Shown: one piece after another, positions 17,422 through 26,216 of the stretch
How the letters are laid out: each line of letters starts with the position of its first letter
Position numbering within the stretch: the first letter of the stretch is position 1
Source: Clostridiales bacterium Firm_07
Lineage (GTDB): Bacteria; Bacillota; Clostridia; Oscillospirales; CAG-272
Assembly (NCBI GenBank): GCA_001604005.1
Contig: LVAM01000019.1
Coordinates: 212,754-276,753 of the forward strand
DNA length: 64,000 bases
Direction: 5' to 3'
Position numbers and translations under genes: made by a program
Notes under the pieces: model-generated
Databases searched by the model: none
The model's input: only the letters and a program-made list of their open reading frames with translations
Told to the model about the DNA's origin: nothing

Positions 17422-19785
17422 TTAATTTTTTTCGGCTTCTTTCCGCTTTTGCCAAAACGCGGAAAGAAAACCCGCAAGATCGGCGGCGCTTTTCGTCACC
17501 GTGATGTTTTTCCAGTGCGCCGGATAGAGATGGAGATACGGCTCGCCCGCATAACGGCTGTCAATCAGAACGACAACGCCGCGATCTTCCGCGCGGCGGA
17601 TCACACGCCCCGCCGCTTGCAGAACGCGATTCATACCGGGATAGAGATAGGCATAGTCATATCCCGCTTCGTTTTTGTTCTCGTAATAGTCCCGCAACAG
17701 GTTGCGTTCATTGGAAATACCGGGAGTGCCCGTTCCCACGATCACTGCCCCGATCAGCCGATCGCCCGGCAAATCGACACCCTCCGCGAAACTGCCGCCG
17801 AGTAGGCAAAAACCGACGCGCAAAACGCCTTTATCGTCCTTGAAAAACTCAAAAAACCGCTTTTCGTTCTCCCGCGTTTTTTCTCTTTCCTGCACCAGCG
17901 TTTCCACTGCGGGATACTTTTGGCGAAAAAGATCATATACGCTTTCCATATACGCATAAGATGGAAAATACACGATGTAGTTTCCCGCCCGCGCGCTGAG
18001 TGTTCCCGCGATAAGAGAGACGACGCGCCGATAACTCTTTTCTCGCTCTTCAAGCCGCGTGTCCACCGTCGGCACGACCGCCACTGCCAAATTCTCGGTC
18101 GGATACGGCGACGCAAGCCTCAACGTCATCGCTTCTTTTTCACTGCCCATCACCTCGGAAAAATACTCGGGCGGCGTGAGCGTTGCCGAAAAAAGGATCG
18201 CCGCGCGAGAACGGGAAAGCGCGGCAAAGAGCACGCCCGCGGGGTCGAGACAATACAGTTGCACCGAGATCTTATCGTCTTGCAACGTTAAAAAGGTGAG
18301 ATATCGCTCGTCGTAATACTCCCCGATCAGGCAAAAGCGGCGCAGATCGGCAAGGATCTCCGAAAATTCCGCAAAAAGCGGGTGTTCTCCGCGCCCGCGC
18401 AAAAACGCCTCGATCTTTTTTTGCGTTTCTTCCGCAAGACGCATAAAATCAAAGATCGGCTCTCTTTGTACGGCATATCCGCTTTCGCCCGTATCGCGTT
18501 TGACGCGATTTTCGGTGCACAGATCGGCAAGGCGGCGAAACCCCATCAAAAAGCCGCCGAGAACACTTTCCGCGCCGTCATCGTCGGAACTCAATTTGGC
18601 ATAAAGGCTTTCAAAAGGCTCGACCGACAGCCGCGCGGAATACATATCCCGTGCGCGGTCGGGCAGGTTGTGCGCTTCGTCTACCAAAAATACGTAATCC
18701 GCCCGCTCGCCCTCGTTTTCATCGAAATAGCGGCGCAGGAAAACGGCGGGATCGAAAACGTAATTATAGTCGCAAACAATGATTTCACAAAAAAGCGAAA
18801 GATCAAGAGAGAGCTCATAAGGGCAAACGCGATATTTTTTTGCCGCCTCGAGGATCGCCGCGCGGGAAAAGCCGTGGTATGCGTCAAGCAATTCGGCAAG
18901 CGCGGCGTGCGATCTCTCATAATATCCCTTTGCATACGGGCAAAGCGTGCCTTTGCAAAGCGAAACGCCTTCGCGGTGGCATCCGCCTTCAAGCAGGCAC
19001 ATCTGCTCTTTGGCATAGAGAACGACCGTGCGCAGTTTCGCGCCCGCAGAAAACAGGCGGGCGGCGGCTGAAAACGCTTCGCGGCGAGTGCTCGCTTTTG
19101 CGGTCAGATAGAAGATGCGTCGGCAAAGCCCCTTCCCCAGTGCACGAACGGCGGGATAAAGCGTCGCCGCCGTTTTTCCGATGCCTGTCGGCGCCTCGGC
19201 AAAAAGGCGTTTTTGCCGCGCGATCGCGCGATAGCACTCCTCGGCAAGTTCGCTCTGCCCTTCCCGCAGTCCCTCGTAAGGAAATTTTGCGAGAGCGGCG
19301 GAGGGCAAGCGTACCGCAAGGCGCGCCTTTTCTTCCCGTGCATACGGCGCAACGCGCGCAAGCAACGACAGATAAAAAGCGGTCAATTCGTCTTTGGATA
19401 CCCGCCTTTCGCGCAGATGCGCCTCACCCCCGTCATCGGTCAGGATCAATCGCACGCAAACCGTCGGGGCGTCGTGTTGCTTTGCCGCAAAAAGCGCCAG
19501 CACACGCGACAAAAAAAGCAACCCCTCCGAGGGTTTTTTCGATTTTTTCACGCGATCCCGCATCGTCAGGCACCAGGATCCGTCGCAAAAAGAAAGATCG
19601 TGTGCATACCCGAAAACGCGGTATGTCATCTCCCCATACCGCACGGTGTCGGCAAGGAGAACGCCATCGGTCGCGCGCTCGGGCAAAGGAGAAAAGCGTC
19701 GATCCAAATCGCCGTTTCGATATGCGATCGCATATATTTCGGGCAACGGGATCTCAACTATATCTTCGTCGATCAAATATCGCAT
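17422..19785 (-). CDS. DinG/XPD-like ATP-dependent DNA helicase with Fe-S cluster cysteines
   Basis: 787 residues, superfamily 2 helicase of the Rad3/XPD/DinG group. Walker A is [13 protein letters not shown] at about 197-209 and the DEAH box is [14 protein letters not shown] at about 368-381. Between them are cysteines at about 263, 269, 277, 282 and 321, fitting the Fe-S domain. The C-terminal half has the helicase motifs [25 protein letters not shown] and [14 protein letters not shown]. About 190 residues precede Walker A, more than in XPD itself; this extension may be a nuclease-like or accessory domain but no catalytic motif is certain. A likely role is unwinding during repair. It starts with GGAGAACG before ATG and is transcribed divergently from mecA. 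Confidence 0.88.
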   Translation of the reverse strand: MRYLIDEDIVEIPLPEIYAIAYRNGDLDRRFSPLPERATDGVLLADTVRYGEMTYRVFGYAHDLSFCDGSWCLTMRDRVKKSKKPSEGLLFLSRVLALFAAKQHDAPTVCVRLILTDDGGEAHLRERRVSKDELTAFYLSLLARVAPYAREEKARLAVRLPSAALAKFPYEGLREGQSELAEECYRAIARQKRLFAEAPTGIGKTAATLYPAVRALGKGLCRRIFYLTAKASTRREAFSAAARLFSAGAKLRTVVLYAKEQMCLLEGGCHREGVSLCKGTLCPYAKGYYERSHAALAELLDAYHGFSRAAILEAAKKYRVCPYELSLDLSLFCEIIVCDYNYVFDPAVFLRRYFDENEGERADYVFLVDEAHNLPDRARDMYSARLSVEPFESLYAKLSSDDDGAESVLGGFLMGFRRLADLCTENRVKRDTGESGYAVQREPIFDFMRLAEETQKKIEAFLRGRGEHPLFAEFSEILADLRRFCLIGEYYDERYLTFLTLQDDKISVQLYCLDPAGVLFAALSRSRAAILFSATLTPPEYFSEVMGSEKEAMTLRLASPYPTENLAVAVVPTVDTRLEEREKSYRRVVSLIAGTLSARAGNYIVYFPSYAYMESVYDLFRQKYPAVETLVQEREKTRENEKRFFEFFKDDKGVLRVGFCLLGGSFAEGVDLPGDRLIGAVIVGTGTPGISNERNLLRDYYENKNEAGYDYAYLYPGMNRVLQAAGRVIRRAEDRGVVVLIDSRYAGEPYLHLYPAHWKNITVTKSAADLAGFLSAFWQKRKEAEKN

Positions 19786-19818
19786 ATCGTTCTCCTTTCT
19801 TCTGTTTTCCCATCTATC

Positions 19819-19847
19819 ATTTTATCATAACTCCGCCGGAAAGTCAA
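19819..19847 (-). promoter_or_regulatory. Promoter of the DinG-like helicase
   Basis: TTGACT (19847-19842) and TAAAAT (19824-19819) on the minus strand are 17 bases apart and about 34 bases from the start codon. Confidence 0.75.
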
Positions 19848-19877
19848 CGAAAGGTCGGCGGTATTACCAAAATTTTA

Positions 19878-19910
19878 GGGGTAGCCATACCCCGAAAATC
19901 CGATTATAAT
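19878..19910 (+). promoter_or_regulatory. mecA promoter with palindromic operator over the -35 region
   Basis: A perfect TATAAT lies at 19905-19910. The -35 position has no good hexamer and is instead covered by the inverted repeat GGGGTA-GCCA-TACCCC (19878-19893). A poor -35 under a perfect palindrome suggests control by a dimeric regulator, either activator or repressor. Confidence 0.6.
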
Positions 19911-19936
19911 TGTAGTAGTGGAAAGGCGGTGGCACG

Positions 19937-20530
19937 ATGGAATGGATCCGCATCAGCGAACACAAATTGAAAATTATGTTAAGCGCGCAGGACGCTCGGC
20001 GCTACGCGCTGGATTTCGACGGCGATGATCTGACGCCGCCGACATCAAAGGAATCTTTTCGGGGAGTTCTCAGCGATCTGTTCGCGCAAACCGGTTTTGA
20101 CGCAAGCGAGGATAAGATCTACATACAATTCTACCCCTCAAAAGACGGCGGATGTGAGCTTTTCATCACCAAGGTCGGTCTGTCGCCCGATTCCCCGCAC
20201 GGGGAAACGCTCGAAAAAGAAAGGCGCTCCCCGCCAGAAAAGCGACGCGGTATCGCTTTTTCTTCCGGTGATTTGAACGCGATCTGCGCGCTCTGCCGTC
20301 GCCTTGCTTTTCGGCGTTTCGCGGGTGAGAGCGAACTTTGGCGCGACGAGGGCGGCGATTGGTGGTTGCTCATCTCGGAGCGCGGCAATCCGCGCACGTT
20401 GAGTGAAGATTATCGCTTTGCGCGCGAATACGCCGTACCGCGCACAGTGGAGCGCGCGGCGTTGCTCCTGCCCGAACACGCAAAGAAGATATGCGCGAAA
20501 AAAGCGGTGGAGATCTTTTCAAAACTATGA
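19937..20530 (+). CDS. mecA: MecA-like ClpC adaptor protein
   Basis: 197 residues. The N-terminus (MEWIRISEHKLKIMLSAQD) and DFFxxL-like GVLSDLFAQTGFD match the substrate-binding half of MecA. The C-terminal part (AICALCRRL, WWLLISERG, SEYGxx-like LSEDYRFAREYAVP) matches the ClpC-binding half. MecA delivers substrates to ClpCP protease and in Bacillus controls competence and sporulation. The middle linker is short and charged. The start is the ATG after GGCGGTGG. It is a single gene with its own promoter and terminator, divergent from the helicase. Confidence 0.8.
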   Translation: MEWIRISEHKLKIMLSAQDARRYALDFDGDDLTPPTSKESFRGVLSDLFAQTGFDASEDKIYIQFYPSKDGGCELFITKVGLSPDSPHGETLEKERRSPPEKRRGIAFSSGDLNAICALCRRLAFRRFAGESELWRDEGGDWWLLISERGNPRTLSEDYRFAREYAVPRTVERAALLLPEHAKKICAKKAVEIFSKL

Positions 20531-20555
20531 AAAAGGCGCCCGAGGGCGCCTTTTT
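20530..20555. terminator. Bidirectional terminator between mecA and the mutase gene
   Basis: A GGCGCC-CGAG-GGCGCC hairpin (20535-20550) is flanked by five A and five T, serving the two convergent genes. Confidence 0.92.
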
Positions 20556-20557
20556 CA

Positions 20558-22051
20558 TCAGGAAAATTTGGAAAGATCCAGTTTGTCATATCGTGTAAGA
20601 AAGGGGCGCAAGACCGATTTGATCTCGGCAACGCCGCCCGCGCTGTCGCTCTCCATCGCAAGAGAGAGGAGCGGCTCGTGCAGAGAAAGACGCAGTAAAA
20701 ACCACCCGTTTCCGTGTTTGTCGTCCGCGTTCACACGCACGCCTTCATAGTTGTTCGGCACAAGCGAAAGCCCCGCGGTGCCGGAGACAAATTCTTCCAG
20801 ATCGGCGAGTACGCGCTTGCCGTACGTGCGAAAATCCGCGTCGGCGATCTTCATGCGCGCTTCTGCGCGCTCCGCGGGTTCGCGAAGATCCGCGATCAAC
20901 GATTCCAGCGTATACCCCTCTTTTTTGCCCTTCACCAATTCGATCACCAGTTTGGTGACAAGATAGGCGCCGTCGTCGAGAAAATAATTCTCTTTCAGCG
21001 CGCCGTGACCGGAAGTTTCCATTGCCAACTGCGCGTCCTGCCCCGCCTCGTTGAGGCGGATCGCCTCGTCGATCACATTGCGGTATCCCCGCTTGAAGCG
21101 GTGGTGAACGCCGCCTTTTGCGTGAATAAACGCGGCAAGCCCCGTGGAAGTTACGGAGTCGGTGACGATGGTGGTACCGGGGTGTTTGCGCAACAAAATG
21201 ACCGCCAAAATAGCGATGATTCGATTGCGATTGAGTTCACTGCCATCCGAAAGCACCGCGCCGGCACGGTCGACGTCGGTATCGAAAATGATGCCGAAAT
21301 CGGCTTTCGCGTCAAGCACCGCCTCGGTGATGCTTTTCATTGCGTTCCCGTCTTCGGGATTGGGGATATGATTGGGAAAACGTCCGTCTGGATCAAGAAA
21401 ACGGCTACCCGAAATATCCGCGCCGAGCGGTTTTAAAACCTCGTTTGCGTAAAAACCGCCAGCGCCGTTGCCGGCGTCCACCACGATATGAAGTCCCGCA
21501 AGCGGTTTGTCCTCACCCGTCTCACGCCGAATCAGATCGGCAAGAAGCGCCGCGTAAGTAGGCATAAATTCGATTTTTTCAACCGTCGCGCACGGTAGCC
21601 CCGTGTGCTCTCCGCTCTCGGCAAGTGTCAGAAGTTCGCGGATATCCGAGGATTCGAGACCGCCCTCTCGCACGAAAAACTTAAAACCGTTTCGGTTGAA
21701 AGGCAAGTGGCTTGCCGTCACCATCACGGCGCCGTCAAAGGCAAACCCTTCGGTCACGGTGGACATAAACATCGCGGGGGTGCTTGCGAGCCCAACGTCG
21801 AAAACGGCGATCCCCTCGCTCGTCAGCGCCTCGCACATATCGTGCGAAAGCCGCTCTCCGGACAGTCGGGAGTCACGTCCGATCGCCACGCGCAACGTGC
21901 GCTCCTTTCCATACCGTTTGGTAAGAAACAGCGCAAAACCGCGCCCTGCCGCGCGGCAGGCTTCCTCCGTTAAGTTAACTTCTTCACCCGGAACGCCGGC
22001 AAGGGCAATGCCCCGCAGGTCGCTTCCGTTTTGTAATTTTGCCAGATTCAT
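20558..22051 (-). CDS. Phosphomannomutase/phosphoglucomutase
   Basis: 497 residues of the alpha-D-phosphohexomutase family, interconverting hexose 6- and 1-phosphates in the cytoplasm. The phosphoserine loop is VTASHLPFNRNGFK (about 110-123), the metal loop is DTDVDRAG (about 258-265), and the sugar-binding loop is METSGHGALKEN. Mannose and glucose specificity cannot be told apart by eye. The start ATG overlaps the upstream paralogue's stop (ATGA), so a longer in-frame start is unlikely. It is the last gene of the nagB operon, which suggests a role in hexose or amino-sugar phosphate flow. Confidence 0.9.
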   Translation of the reverse strand: MNLAKLQNGSDLRGIALAGVPGEEVNLTEEACRAAGRGFALFLTKRYGKERTLRVAIGRDSRLSGERLSHDMCEALTSEGIAVFDVGLASTPAMFMSTVTEGFAFDGAVMVTASHLPFNRNGFKFFVREGGLESSDIRELLTLAESGEHTGLPCATVEKIEFMPTYAALLADLIRRETGEDKPLAGLHIVVDAGNGAGGFYANEVLKPLGADISGSRFLDPDGRFPNHIPNPEDGNAMKSITEAVLDAKADFGIIFDTDVDRAGAVLSDGSELNRNRIIAILAVILLRKHPGTTIVTDSVTSTGLAAFIHAKGGVHHRFKRGYRNVIDEAIRLNEAGQDAQLAMETSGHGALKENYFLDDGAYLVTKLVIELVKGKKEGYTLESLIADLREPAERAEARMKIADADFRTYGKRVLADLEEFVSGTAGLSLVPNNYEGVRVNADDKHGNGWFLLRLSLHEPLLSLAMESDSAGGVAEIKSVLRPFLTRYDKLDLSKFS

Positions 22052-22860
22052 TGTTTTTCCTTGATGGTAACTTCCGCAACTTCGGGCACGGCAAAACGTC
22101 TTTGTTCCCAAGTGTTATGCCCCGAATAGATTTTTCCATCGATAATGGAAAGGCTTTCGGGTTCTTTGCCCTTATTGTTGACCATAGGGATATACTCCAC
22201 GAAATTGCCGTCCCAATCGTATTTCATAATGACGTTTTCGCAGTGTTGAACGAAATAAATGAAATCGTCGTCTGAGGTGACGCCTTGCGTGACGTAGCGC
22301 GTGTTGACGGCGGTAAAATGCTTGATCGGTTTGAAATCCGCGTCCAGCACGGCAAAATCCTGCCCGCCGCTCTTGCCAACGACATAGCAGTTGCGCTTTG
22401 CGTTGTAATTCATACTGAAAATGTGCATTCCGATATCCACAACGTCGGTCTCTTCCATCGTTTCGGGGTCGATGAGCGAGAGCAATCCGGCGCGCGGCGC
22501 GTTGTGTACCACGACAAGACGACCGCGCACGTCGTCGTAAGTAATATCGTTGGCGTGGTCGATTTCAAGCACCTTGCTTTGCGCCAGCACTTTGCCGCTT
22601 TGCGGGTCCAGTTTGACGATCAGACCGTTTTGATGATCGTTCACCTTGACGCTGACAAGCGCCATATACAGATATTTTCCGTCGGTTCCGCCGCCTTGCA
22701 GGATCGGGAATCCTTCGATCTGCGGGAGTTTGTAGAGCGTTTTGGTTTCGGCGTAATGGTCGCTGTATTCACGAAGAAACTCGTCAACGGGGTTATATTC
22801 TTTGAGTTTCAAGATCTTTGCGTTGACCTCTTCGTGCATATCGGGCGTTATGGTTTTCAT
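22048..22860 (-). CDS. Unrecognised protein, beta-propeller-like, paralogue B
   Basis: 270 residues, no signal peptide and no membrane helix. Repeated short beta-strand blocks (TDGKYLYMALV, NDITYDDVRGRLVVVHN, KSGGQDFAVLDADF, VTSDDDFIYFVQ, VIMKYDWDGNFVEY) suggest a propeller built of about 40-residue blades. It is clearly homologous along its full length to the neighbouring upstream gene, including the strings QIEGFP, LQGGGTDGKYLY and MKYDWDGNFVEY. It overlaps the mutase gene by four bases. The position after nagB and before a hexose mutase suggests a sugar-related role, but no family name or function is claimed. Confidence 0.75.
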   Translation of the reverse strand: MKTITPDMHEEVNAKILKLKEYNPVDEFLREYSDHYAETKTLYKLPQIEGFPILQGGGTDGKYLYMALVSVKVNDHQNGLIVKLDPQSGKVLAQSKVLEIDHANDITYDDVRGRLVVVHNAPRAGLLSLIDPETMEETDVVDIGMHIFSMNYNAKRNCYVVGKSGGQDFAVLDADFKPIKHFTAVNTRYVTQGVTSDDDFIYFVQHCENVIMKYDWDGNFVEYIPMVNNKGKEPESLSIIDGKIYSGHNTWEQRRFAVPEVAEVTIKEKQ

Positions 22861-22881
22861 ATTGTTTTCCTTTTCCTCTCG

Positions 22882-23688
22882 TTATTTCTGTTTCCAAATC
22901 ATTTTGCAGACCTCGGGGACACCGAGACCTCTTTCGAGATAGACATTGTATGCCACGTACAATTGTCCGTCTATGAAAGAGAGGTTCTCCGGCTCTCCTT
23001 TTTTGCGAATATCAATGGGGAGATATTCGACAAAATTGCCGTCCCAGTCGTATTTCATAATGACGTTTTTACCGGCTTGAACGAAATACAGAAAATCGTC
23101 GTCCGACGTCATACCCTGCGTCGTGTAGCGCGTGCAGACCGCCGTGCAGTCTTTGATCTTCTTAAAGTTCGCATCAAGAACGGCGAAATCCTGCCCGCCG
23201 CTTTTGCCCACCGCAAAGCAGTTACGCTTTGCGTTATAGGTCATACAGAAAATCTGCATACCGATGTCGACAACCTCGGTTACTTCCAACGTTGCGGGAT
23301 CCAGAAGCGAAAGAAGCGTGGCACGGGGCTGATTGTGTACCACGACAAGGCGATCTCTCGCGCTGTCGTACGTGATATCGTTGGTGTGATTGGTCGTTAA
23401 CTCTTTGCTTTTGGCAAGAAGAACGCCGCTTGCGGGATCCAGTTTGACGATGGTCGAAGTCTCGCCTTCGGCGGTGGTCTTTACCAACGCATAATAAAGA
23501 TACTTGCCGTCCGTGCCGCCGCCCTGCAACGCGGGAAATCCTTCGATTTGCGGGATGGAAAATTGCAAATGACCCTCTCCCACATGGTCGCTGTATTCCC
23601 GAAGAAACGCATCCGCAAGTTTGCCGTCGCCGAGTTCAACGATCTTTTGATTGATCGCGACGTGCATATCACAAGTAACTTTTTTCAT
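22882..23688 (-). CDS. Unrecognised protein, beta-propeller-like, paralogue A
   Basis: 268 residues from ATG (MKKVTCDMHVAIN); the start was chosen by alignment with the paralogue (MKTITPDMHEEVN), because a longer in-frame start would overlap nagB. It is soluble, with no signal peptide. It carries the same strings as paralogue B: FLREYSDH, LQGGGTDGKYLYYAL, NAKRNCFAVGKSGGQDFAVLD and MKYDWDGNFVEYLP. The ribosome site is weak (GTGAGAA). It lies 32 bases after nagB and 21 bases before paralogue B. This is a recent-looking tandem duplication; the function is unknown. Confidence 0.75.
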   Translation of the reverse strand: MKKVTCDMHVAINQKIVELGDGKLADAFLREYSDHVGEGHLQFSIPQIEGFPALQGGGTDGKYLYYALVKTTAEGETSTIVKLDPASGVLLAKSKELTTNHTNDITYDSARDRLVVVHNQPRATLLSLLDPATLEVTEVVDIGMQIFCMTYNAKRNCFAVGKSGGQDFAVLDANFKKIKDCTAVCTRYTTQGMTSDDDFLYFVQAGKNVIMKYDWDGNFVEYLPIDIRKKGEPENLSFIDGQLYVAYNVYLERGLGVPEVCKMIWKQK

Positions 23689-23720
23689 TGAAATTTTCTC
23701 ACGTCCGCTTTTTCTCTTTA

Positions 23721-24446
23721 TCAGAGCGGCCACGCCTCGTCGTCGCAAATGACCGTAACGTCTTGATGCAGATGCAACAGCGTTACGGGGCATTTCGTGT
23801 CAACGGTATCTTTCGTGAGAAGGGCTTTTATGGCCTCGCGTTTTGCCGCGCCGTTGGCAAGCAGCATAATGCGGCGCGCCGCAAAAATGGTGCCCATGCC
23901 CATGCTGAGCGCGCGTTTCGGCACTTCGTCCTCGGAGTTGAAGAAGCGTGCGTTGGCGCGAATGGTCGTCTCGGTCAGAGGCGCGACGTGCGTTTCAAGG
24001 AACAACTCTTCGGCGGGCTCGTTGAAGCCGATGTGACCGTTCGGACCGACGCCCAACAGTTGCAAATCGGCATATCCGAGAGAAGCGACAAGTTTCTCAT
24101 AGCGCTTGGCTTCCGCGTCGAGATCCTTTGCCGTGCCGACGGGCACGAAGGTGTGATCGGGACGCACGTTGACGTGATCGAAGAGGTTGTCCTGCATAAA
24201 GAAGCGATAACTTTGCGGATGATCGCCCGCAAGGCCGCAATACTCGTCCAAATTGACGGTCGTTACTTTGGAAAAATCGACCTTTCCCGCCGCGTAGTCA
24301 CGGCGAAGCGCGGCGTAAAGCCCCACAGGGGTGGAGCCTGTCGCAAGCCCCAACACGGAGTCGGGCTTCTTTGCGATCTGCTCCTCCATGATTTTGGCGG
24401 CGGCATCGGACATTTCTTCATACGATTTGCAATGAATGACTTTCAT
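23721..24446 (-). CDS. nagB: Glucosamine-6-phosphate deaminase
   Basis: Converts glucosamine 6-phosphate to fructose 6-phosphate and ammonia. 241 residues, typical of the short Gram-positive enzyme. Motifs: LGLATGSTPVGLY near 32-44, VNLDEYCGLAGDHPQSYRFFM with the catalytic Asp, GVGPNGHIGFNEP with the catalytic His, and ANGAAKREAI. The ATG after AAAGGA was chosen over a start eight codons upstream. It is the first gene of an operon with the two paralogues and the mutase. Confidence 0.96.
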   Translation of the reverse strand: MKVIHCKSYEEMSDAAAKIMEEQIAKKPDSVLGLATGSTPVGLYAALRRDYAAGKVDFSKVTTVNLDEYCGLAGDHPQSYRFFMQDNLFDHVNVRPDHTFVPVGTAKDLDAEAKRYEKLVASLGYADLQLLGVGPNGHIGFNEPAEELFLETHVAPLTETTIRANARFFNSEDEVPKRALSMGMGTIFAARRIMLLANGAAKREAIKALLTKDTVDTKCPVTLLHLHQDVTVICDDEAWPL

Positions 24447-24486
24447 AAGATTTTCCTTTCTGATCAGCATATTTTACTGTCTCTTA

Positions 24487-24515
24487 ATTATACAACACTT
24501 GCTTATTGTTTTCAA
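24487..24515 (-). promoter_or_regulatory. Promoter of the nagB operon
   Basis: TTGAAA (24515-24510) and TATAAT (24492-24487) on the minus strand have a 17-base spacer, 41 bases upstream of nagB. No obvious inverted repeat for an amino-sugar repressor was seen next to it. Confidence 0.85.
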
Positions 24516-24571
24516 GTTTTTTTGAAAAATCTTCCGTTTTTCTACGCAAAAAAACATATCGGTCGGAGCTC

Positions 24572-24600
24572 TTGCACTTTATGCCCGAATTTGCTATAAT
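24572..24600 (+). promoter_or_regulatory. Promoter of the UDG-transporter operon
   Basis: TTGCAC (24572-24577) and TATAAT (24595-24600) have a 17-base spacer, 28 bases before the start codon. Confidence 0.85.
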
Positions 24601-24627
24601 ATACAGCGATGAAAGGGGGCTTGCCCG

Positions 24628-25191
24628 ATGGATTGGAACGCTTTGGAAGAAGCCGTGCAAAATTGCCGAAATTGTCCGCTCTGTGCCACGCGCACGAACG
24701 TCGTGTTCGGAACGGGCGACAAAAACGCTGACCTGCTCTTTATCGGCGAAGCGCCGGGGGAACAGGAAGACCTCACGGGGACGCCGTTCGTCGGCCGCGC
24801 GGGGCAACTGCTGGACAAATTTCTTTTCGCGGTGGGGATACCGCGCGAGAAAGTATACATCGCCAACACGCTCAAATGCCGTCCGCCCCACAATCGGGAT
24901 CCTCTGCCTGAGGAAAAGGAAAAATGTATGCCCTATCTTCGTGAGCAAGTGCGCCTCATTTCTCCCCGCGTGATCGTATGTCTGGGGCGCGTTTCCGCGA
25001 CACGGTTGATCGGTCCGGATTTCCATATCACAAAAGATCACGGAAAATGGTTCAAAAAGGGCAATTTTTGGATGACCGCCGTATATCACCCCGCCTTCCT
25101 CTTGCGCGACCCGCGCAAGAAAGAAGATATGCTGACCGATATGAAAGAGATCCGACGCAAACTTGACGAATTGACAAATCAAGGAGAATGA
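24628..25191 (+). CDS. Type-4 uracil-DNA glycosylase
   Basis: Removes uracil from DNA as the first step of base-excision repair. 187 residues. It shows the Fe-S-binding cysteines typical of family 4 (CRNC at 13-16, then Cys in LKCRPPHNRDP and EKEKCMPYL), the active-site motif IGEAPGEQEDLTGTPFVGRAG, and the late VYHPAFLLR motif. The start follows AAAGGGGG. The downstream transporter begins three bases after the stop, with its ribosome site inside this gene's 3' end. Confidence 0.95.
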   Translation: MDWNALEEAVQNCRNCPLCATRTNVVFGTGDKNADLLFIGEAPGEQEDLTGTPFVGRAGQLLDKFLFAVGIPREKVYIANTLKCRPPHNRDPLPEEKEKCMPYLREQVRLISPRVIVCLGRVSATRLIGPDFHITKDHGKWFKKGNFWMTAVYHPAFLLRDPRKKEDMLTDMKEIRRKLDELTNQGE

Positions 25192-25194
25192 CCT

Positions 25195-26160
25195 GTGAGT
25201 ACCGATACTTTTCTCAACCTTTCCGCCGTAATCGCGGTGCTGTTTTTCCTGCTGGCGACCGGATATATCTGCCGCGTACGCGGGATCATCGACAACGTAG
25301 CTTCCAAACGTCTTTCCGCGCTGATACTGCGCGTCGGGCAACCGATGATGATCATCGGCGCGTTCCTCGTCAGGCCCTTTGACGTGGGGAGACTGAAAGA
25401 AGGGCTCCTTTATCTGCTGCTCGGCTTTCTCCTGCACCCGCTTATGTACTTTTTGGGATTGCTCTTTTCCCCGCTTTTCCACGATCTGAACGAAAAAAAG
25501 ATCAATCTTTTTGCCATTACCTTTACCAACGCCGGTTTTATCGGCTTTCCGATACTGGAGGCCGTCTTTCCGGGCAAAGGCGCTTTTAACGGCGCGTTCT
25601 TCATCGTCGGCTTTCAAGTTTATCTCTGGACGCTCGGCATCATCATTTTGGCGCGCGGGCGCTCCGACATACGCTTAACGCCCAAAAAAGCGATCTTCAA
25701 TCACGGCACGATCCCCAGCGTCATCGGTCTTGCCCTCTATCTGCTGAAAGCCGTGATCCCGATCCCGCACCTCTTTCACGATTATGTCCAATATCTCGGC
25801 AACCTCTGCACGCCGATCTCGCTTCTCATCATCGGCGCCCTGCTTGCCACCATTCCGATGAAGGCAATGCTTTCAAACGCAAGGCTTTATCTTTTCAACG
25901 TCATCAAACTGCTCTTGATCCCCGCCGCCGTGTGTCTGATCCTGAAACTCGTCACATTGCCTTTTTCGGGCGCTTACGAGATCATTCTCTTCGGCACACT
26001 GGTCGCGGCGATGCCCAGCGCCACCGGCGTGACGATGCTCTGCGAGACCTATGACATAGAGCCCGCTTACAGCGCCCAGACGGTCGGTACCACTTCGCTC
26101 TTCTCGCTTGCTACCTTGCCTCTTCTCTTCTTTTTCGGGCACTGGATCGCCTCGCTGTAA
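25195..26160 (+). CDS. AEC-family (auxin efflux carrier-like) transporter
   Basis: 321 residues, with about ten hydrophobic helices across the whole length. The two-half layout with short charged loops and the mid-region TNAGFIGFPILEAVFPG match the AEC/Mem_trans family, whose bacterial members move malate, malonate or other carboxylates. The substrate cannot be read from sequence. The start is GTG, eight bases after AAGGAGA. The last gene before a strong terminator. Confidence 0.88.
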   Translation: MSTDTFLNLSAVIAVLFFLLATGYICRVRGIIDNVASKRLSALILRVGQPMMIIGAFLVRPFDVGRLKEGLLYLLLGFLLHPLMYFLGLLFSPLFHDLNEKKINLFAITFTNAGFIGFPILEAVFPGKGAFNGAFFIVGFQVYLWTLGIIILARGRSDIRLTPKKAIFNHGTIPSVIGLALYLLKAVIPIPHLFHDYVQYLGNLCTPISLLIIGALLATIPMKAMLSNARLYLFNVIKLLLIPAAVCLILKLVTLPFSGAYEIILFGTLVAAMPSATGVTMLCETYDIEPAYSAQTVGTTSLFSLATLPLLFFFGHWIASL

Positions 26161-26168
26161 AACGTATG

Positions 26169-26204
26169 AAAACAGCGCGCTCCCCAAAAGGAGCGCGCTG
26201 TTTT
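26169..26204. terminator. Bidirectional rho-independent terminator
   Basis: A perfect 15-base stem (26169-26183 with 26190-26204), loop CCAAAA, flanked by A and T runs. It serves the AEC transporter (plus) and the DUF6273-like gene (minus). Confidence 0.95.
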
Positions 26205-26216
26205 TATCGTGATGAT

